Below, in pieces: positions 62,111 through 64,000 of a stretch of DNA of 64,000 nucleotides (positions within the stretch are counted from its first letter, which is position 1; each line of letters begins with the position of its first letter). Made by a program: the position numbers and the translations under genes. Under the pieces are notes generated by a model. That model made no database searches. It was given only the letters and a program-made list of their open reading frames with translations, and was not told the origin of the DNA. The stretch lies in the NCBI GenBank assembly GCA_002375695.1, contig DFMO01000008.1, positions 186,001-250,000 on the forward strand. The letters are read 5' to 3'. This stretch comes from Flavobacteriaceae bacterium UBA3591 (GTDB lineage: Bacteria; Bacteroidota; Bacteroidia; Flavobacteriales; Flavobacteriaceae).

Positions 62111-63385
62111 TTATAATTTTGGTTGCTCCCAGGTAAATAATACAGGGTCAATAGTTATCATTAACCAACCCCAATTATTGGTGTTTTTATCAAAATTATT
62201 TTTTACGGCTTCTATTCCAGCGGAAGCAAAAAACTGCGAATAGCCCGCTTGTAGGTTAACAAATTGATTTAATTTAACGGAAGTTACAAAATCAGTTTCA
62301 AATCCCAAATTTTTAGAAGTTTCTCCTTCAATTTCGGCAGCAGCATAAAATTGATGTAGGGCAAGGTTTAAATTCACCTTTTTGTTAATATTATACTTCG
62401 TTTTTCCGTAAAAATTTACCAACCCTACATTGTTTAAATGATTGCCAACGTAGAAATAATCCATAAACCCATTAAATTTATGATTGGTACCATAAAGGGG
62501 TGTAAAGGCATTATTTTTACCATTTAGTGGTGCACCAAAGTCGTTACCACTTTGTATTTCGCCACCAAGACCGAGGTTGAGGTTAGTAGTTGCTTTATAA
62601 TTGGCATCTATTGAAAGTAAATATGCGCTTAAATCATTATTGGCAACATCTTTTCCAAATTGATAGTAGAGATTCGATGCTAGTTTAAAATTTTTGAATT
62701 GGGTTACTAAATGTACGCCCGTAGTTTGACTATAACGCGTTTTATTATTTGTTTCGTCCAATTCATCTATAAATTGTAAGCCATTATTAAGAAATAGAAA
62801 GCTTACCGCATGCTGTTGCCATTTTTGTTGAAGCCAAACATAATGTAAGTTTTTATACGTTTTAGTATATAGCGTATTCCCCGTTAATGCCTCCCCATCT
62901 TGATTATAGGCAGCACCAAGGTGTAATTTTAAATTTTCAGAATTAAACTTTGCAATGGCTGCATCGTGGCTTCTACCTTGCTGTGCCCATCCCACATTAC
63001 CAAAAATACGGTGGTCATCGTATACAATTTCTTGTCGTCCTAATTTTAAATTTACATGAGGGATTAGTAAAAATTCTGCCCAAGCTTGATGAAGTGAAAT
63101 GCCGTTGTTGTCGGCAACATTTAACTGTGGAACATCACCCCAAACCCTTACATCCTGCGGACTGAGATAAAAGTGAAGTTTTTCGGTTTTATATGAAAAA
63201 TTTAACCGTGTACGTTGCGAAACAAACGAAGCTGCATCTGCATTGTCGGGGAAAAGTGTTTTATATCCGTGTCGGTACTCAAACCGAGGTCTTAATTCGG
63301 CATCGATAATAAATTGCGAATAGGCATTTGAGATTGCAAATACCGAAAAAAGTGTTATTAAGATTCGGGAAAAGGTCATTTTCAA
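62111..63385 (-). CDS. Outer membrane beta-barrel protein (alginate-export/porin-like) upstream of nirK
   Basis: The 424-residue protein has a signal peptide (about 1-23) and alternating aromatic beta-strand patterns to the end, including the family-like start DAELRPRFEYRHGYKT and LGRQEIVYDDHRIFGNVGWAQQGR. This is typical of the alginate_exp porin family. It is the first gene of the unit with nirK (41-bp gap). It could be a nitrite, nitrate or organic-anion channel; no alginate genes are seen. Confidence 0.8.
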   Translation of the reverse strand: MKMTFSRILITLFSVFAISNAYSQFIIDAELRPRFEYRHGYKTLFPDNADAASFVSQRTRLNFSYKTEKLHFYLSPQDVRVWGDVPQLNVADNNGISLHQAWAEFLLIPHVNLKLGRQEIVYDDHRIFGNVGWAQQGRSHDAAIAKFNSENLKLHLGAAYNQDGEALTGNTLYTKTYKNLHYVWLQQKWQQHAVSFLFLNNGLQFIDELDETNNKTRYSQTTGVHLVTQFKNFKLASNLYYQFGKDVANNDLSAYLLSIDANYKATTNLNLGLGGEIQSGNDFGAPLNGKNNAFTPLYGTNHKFNGFMDYFYVGNHLNNVGLVNFYGKTKYNINKKVNLNLALHQFYAAAEIEGETSKNLGFETDFVTSVKLNQFVNLQAGYSQFFASAGIEAVKNNFDKNTNNWGWLMITIDPVLFTWEQPKL

Positions 63386-63404
63386 TTATTACGAATTTGT
63401 AATA

Positions 63405-63447
63405 CAAAAGTCTAACTAAATGACAATTGTAAATATGACAACGGTCA
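63405..63447 (-). promoter_or_regulatory. FNR-type site and -7-like box of the porin-nirK operon
   Basis: TGACAACGGTCA (63436-63447) has a perfect TGAC/GTCA pair. On the minus strand the -7-like element is GACTTTTG (63412-63405), centred 33 bp away. A second near-site, TGACAATTGTAA (63421-63432), lies between them and could modulate activity. Confidence 0.75.
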
Positions 63448-63488
63448 GTATTGCTAAAAAACTTGAATTTTTTTTTGGTTTTTATCAA

Positions 63489-64000
63489 TTAAATAGTCAT
63501 AGAAAATAACTGGGTGCCAGGTTTTGTGCGTTGTAATAAGACATCAAAAGCCATGCACACGTTTCTAACAAACGGTCTACCTTTTTCGGTAATTTTAATA
63601 CTGTTTGAGTTTAATAAAACCAAGCCATCGCTTTCCATCTCCTTAAGTTTAATTAATGTATCGGGAATTTCATTAAACCACAACGATTTGTCACTCCATG
63701 AGGTTTCCAACCTACACATTAAATTAAGGATGTGTTTTCTTATAACTAAATCTTCGTCTGTTAGTAAATGACCTCTATAAATAGGAAGTTTATTTTGCGC
63801 TACTAAACTCTGGTATTCTTCAACATTTTTAGCATTTTGACCAAAACTGTACCAACTATCACCAATTGCCGAAACACCAAGACCAATCATAAGTTGTGTT
63901 TTGCTTTCAGTATAACCCATAAAGTTACGGTGTAGCTTTTTGTCTTTAACGGCCTTGTATAAACTATCAGATTTCAACGCAAAATGGTCCATGCCAATTT
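63489..64000 (-). CDS. hemN: Oxygen-independent coproporphyrinogen III dehydrogenase, C-terminal part (truncated by the window)
   Basis: The frame is open to the right edge; the first visible residues before the Met at 63992 read IGMDHFAL, the HemN family motif, so that Met is internal. The C-terminal domain contains LGVSAIGDSWYSFGQN and GHLLTDEDLVIRKHIL. The radical-SAM domain must lie beyond 64000. HemN makes protoporphyrinogen without oxygen, which fits heme supply for cytochromes under low oxygen. Confidence 0.9.
   Translation of the reverse strand, partial: IGMDHFALKSDSLYKAVKDKKLHRNFMGYTESKTQLMIGLGVSAIGDSWYSFGQNAKNVEEYQSLVAQNKLPIYRGHLLTDEDLVIRKHILNLMCRLETSWSDKSLWFNEIPDTLIKLKEMESDGLVLLNSNSIKITEKGRPFVRNVCMAFDVLLQRTKPGTQLFSMTI

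Overview
The window is a low-G+C chromosomal segment from a member of the Bacteroidota, most likely Flavobacteriaceae. This rests on the protein families present, on promoters with the Bacteroidota -7 element TAnnTTTG, on weak ribosome-binding sites, and on the gene sets themselves: a fused CcoNO cbb3 oxidase, a lipoprotein-type clade II NosZ, and many tandem universal stress proteins. I cannot name genus or species. No rRNA, tRNA, CRISPR array or insertion sequence was seen.

Layout. 1-1313: the end of an MBL/rhodanese gene and upp. 1314-7285: a type III restriction-modification operon led by a cytosolic 5'-nucleotidase gene. 7286-12790: a TonB-dependent siderophore-type receptor, a PepSY membrane protein, a geranylgeranyl-reductase-like flavoprotein and an unknown exported protein. 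12862-16823 (minus): a periplasmic sulfur/redox operon (TlpA thioredoxin, SoxB-like phosphoesterase, two DsrE-like proteins, DoxX) divergent from a TolC/RND efflux operon (16994-22987). 23085-36907: a stress and dormancy block with ribosome hibernation factor, seven universal stress proteins, nucleoside salvage (deoD, deoC, trxA) and a soluble PAS histidine kinase paired with a REC-CRP/FNR fusion regulator. 37008-44356: cytochrome c, fasciclin protein and nosZ, followed by a membrane protein, nosL and nosDFY. 44431-49805: thioredoxin-like protein, CoA-transferase, Rrf2 regulator, hemerythrin, ric and a heme-copper-oxidase-like membrane protein. 49867-59164: ccoI, ccoS, ccoNO, ccoQ, ccoP, ccoG, ccoH, a TauE/SafE-like protein and two small membrane proteins. 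59199-64000 (minus): SCO1, nirV, nirK with a fused cytochrome c, an outer-membrane barrel, and the end of hemN.

How it fits together. The right two thirds encode low-oxygen respiration: high-affinity oxidase, nitrite to NO, N2O to N2, NO-damage repair and oxygen-independent heme synthesis. No NO reductase gene lies in the window. Thirteen intergenic palindromes of the form TGAY-N4-RTCA precede these genes. In eleven of them the palindrome centre lies 33 bp upstream of the centre of a -7-like octamer, the geometry of a class II CRP/FNR activator. The best local candidate regulator is the REC-CRP fusion at 28753-29805. Its partner kinase has a PAS domain carrying the His and Arg that in FixL bind heme and contact oxygen. 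I infer a FixL-FixJ-FixK-like circuit condensed into two proteins that also controls a DosR-like set of stress proteins and a hibernation factor. A second operator type, GTAAC-N4-GTTAC, sits twice between the sulfur operon and the efflux operon.
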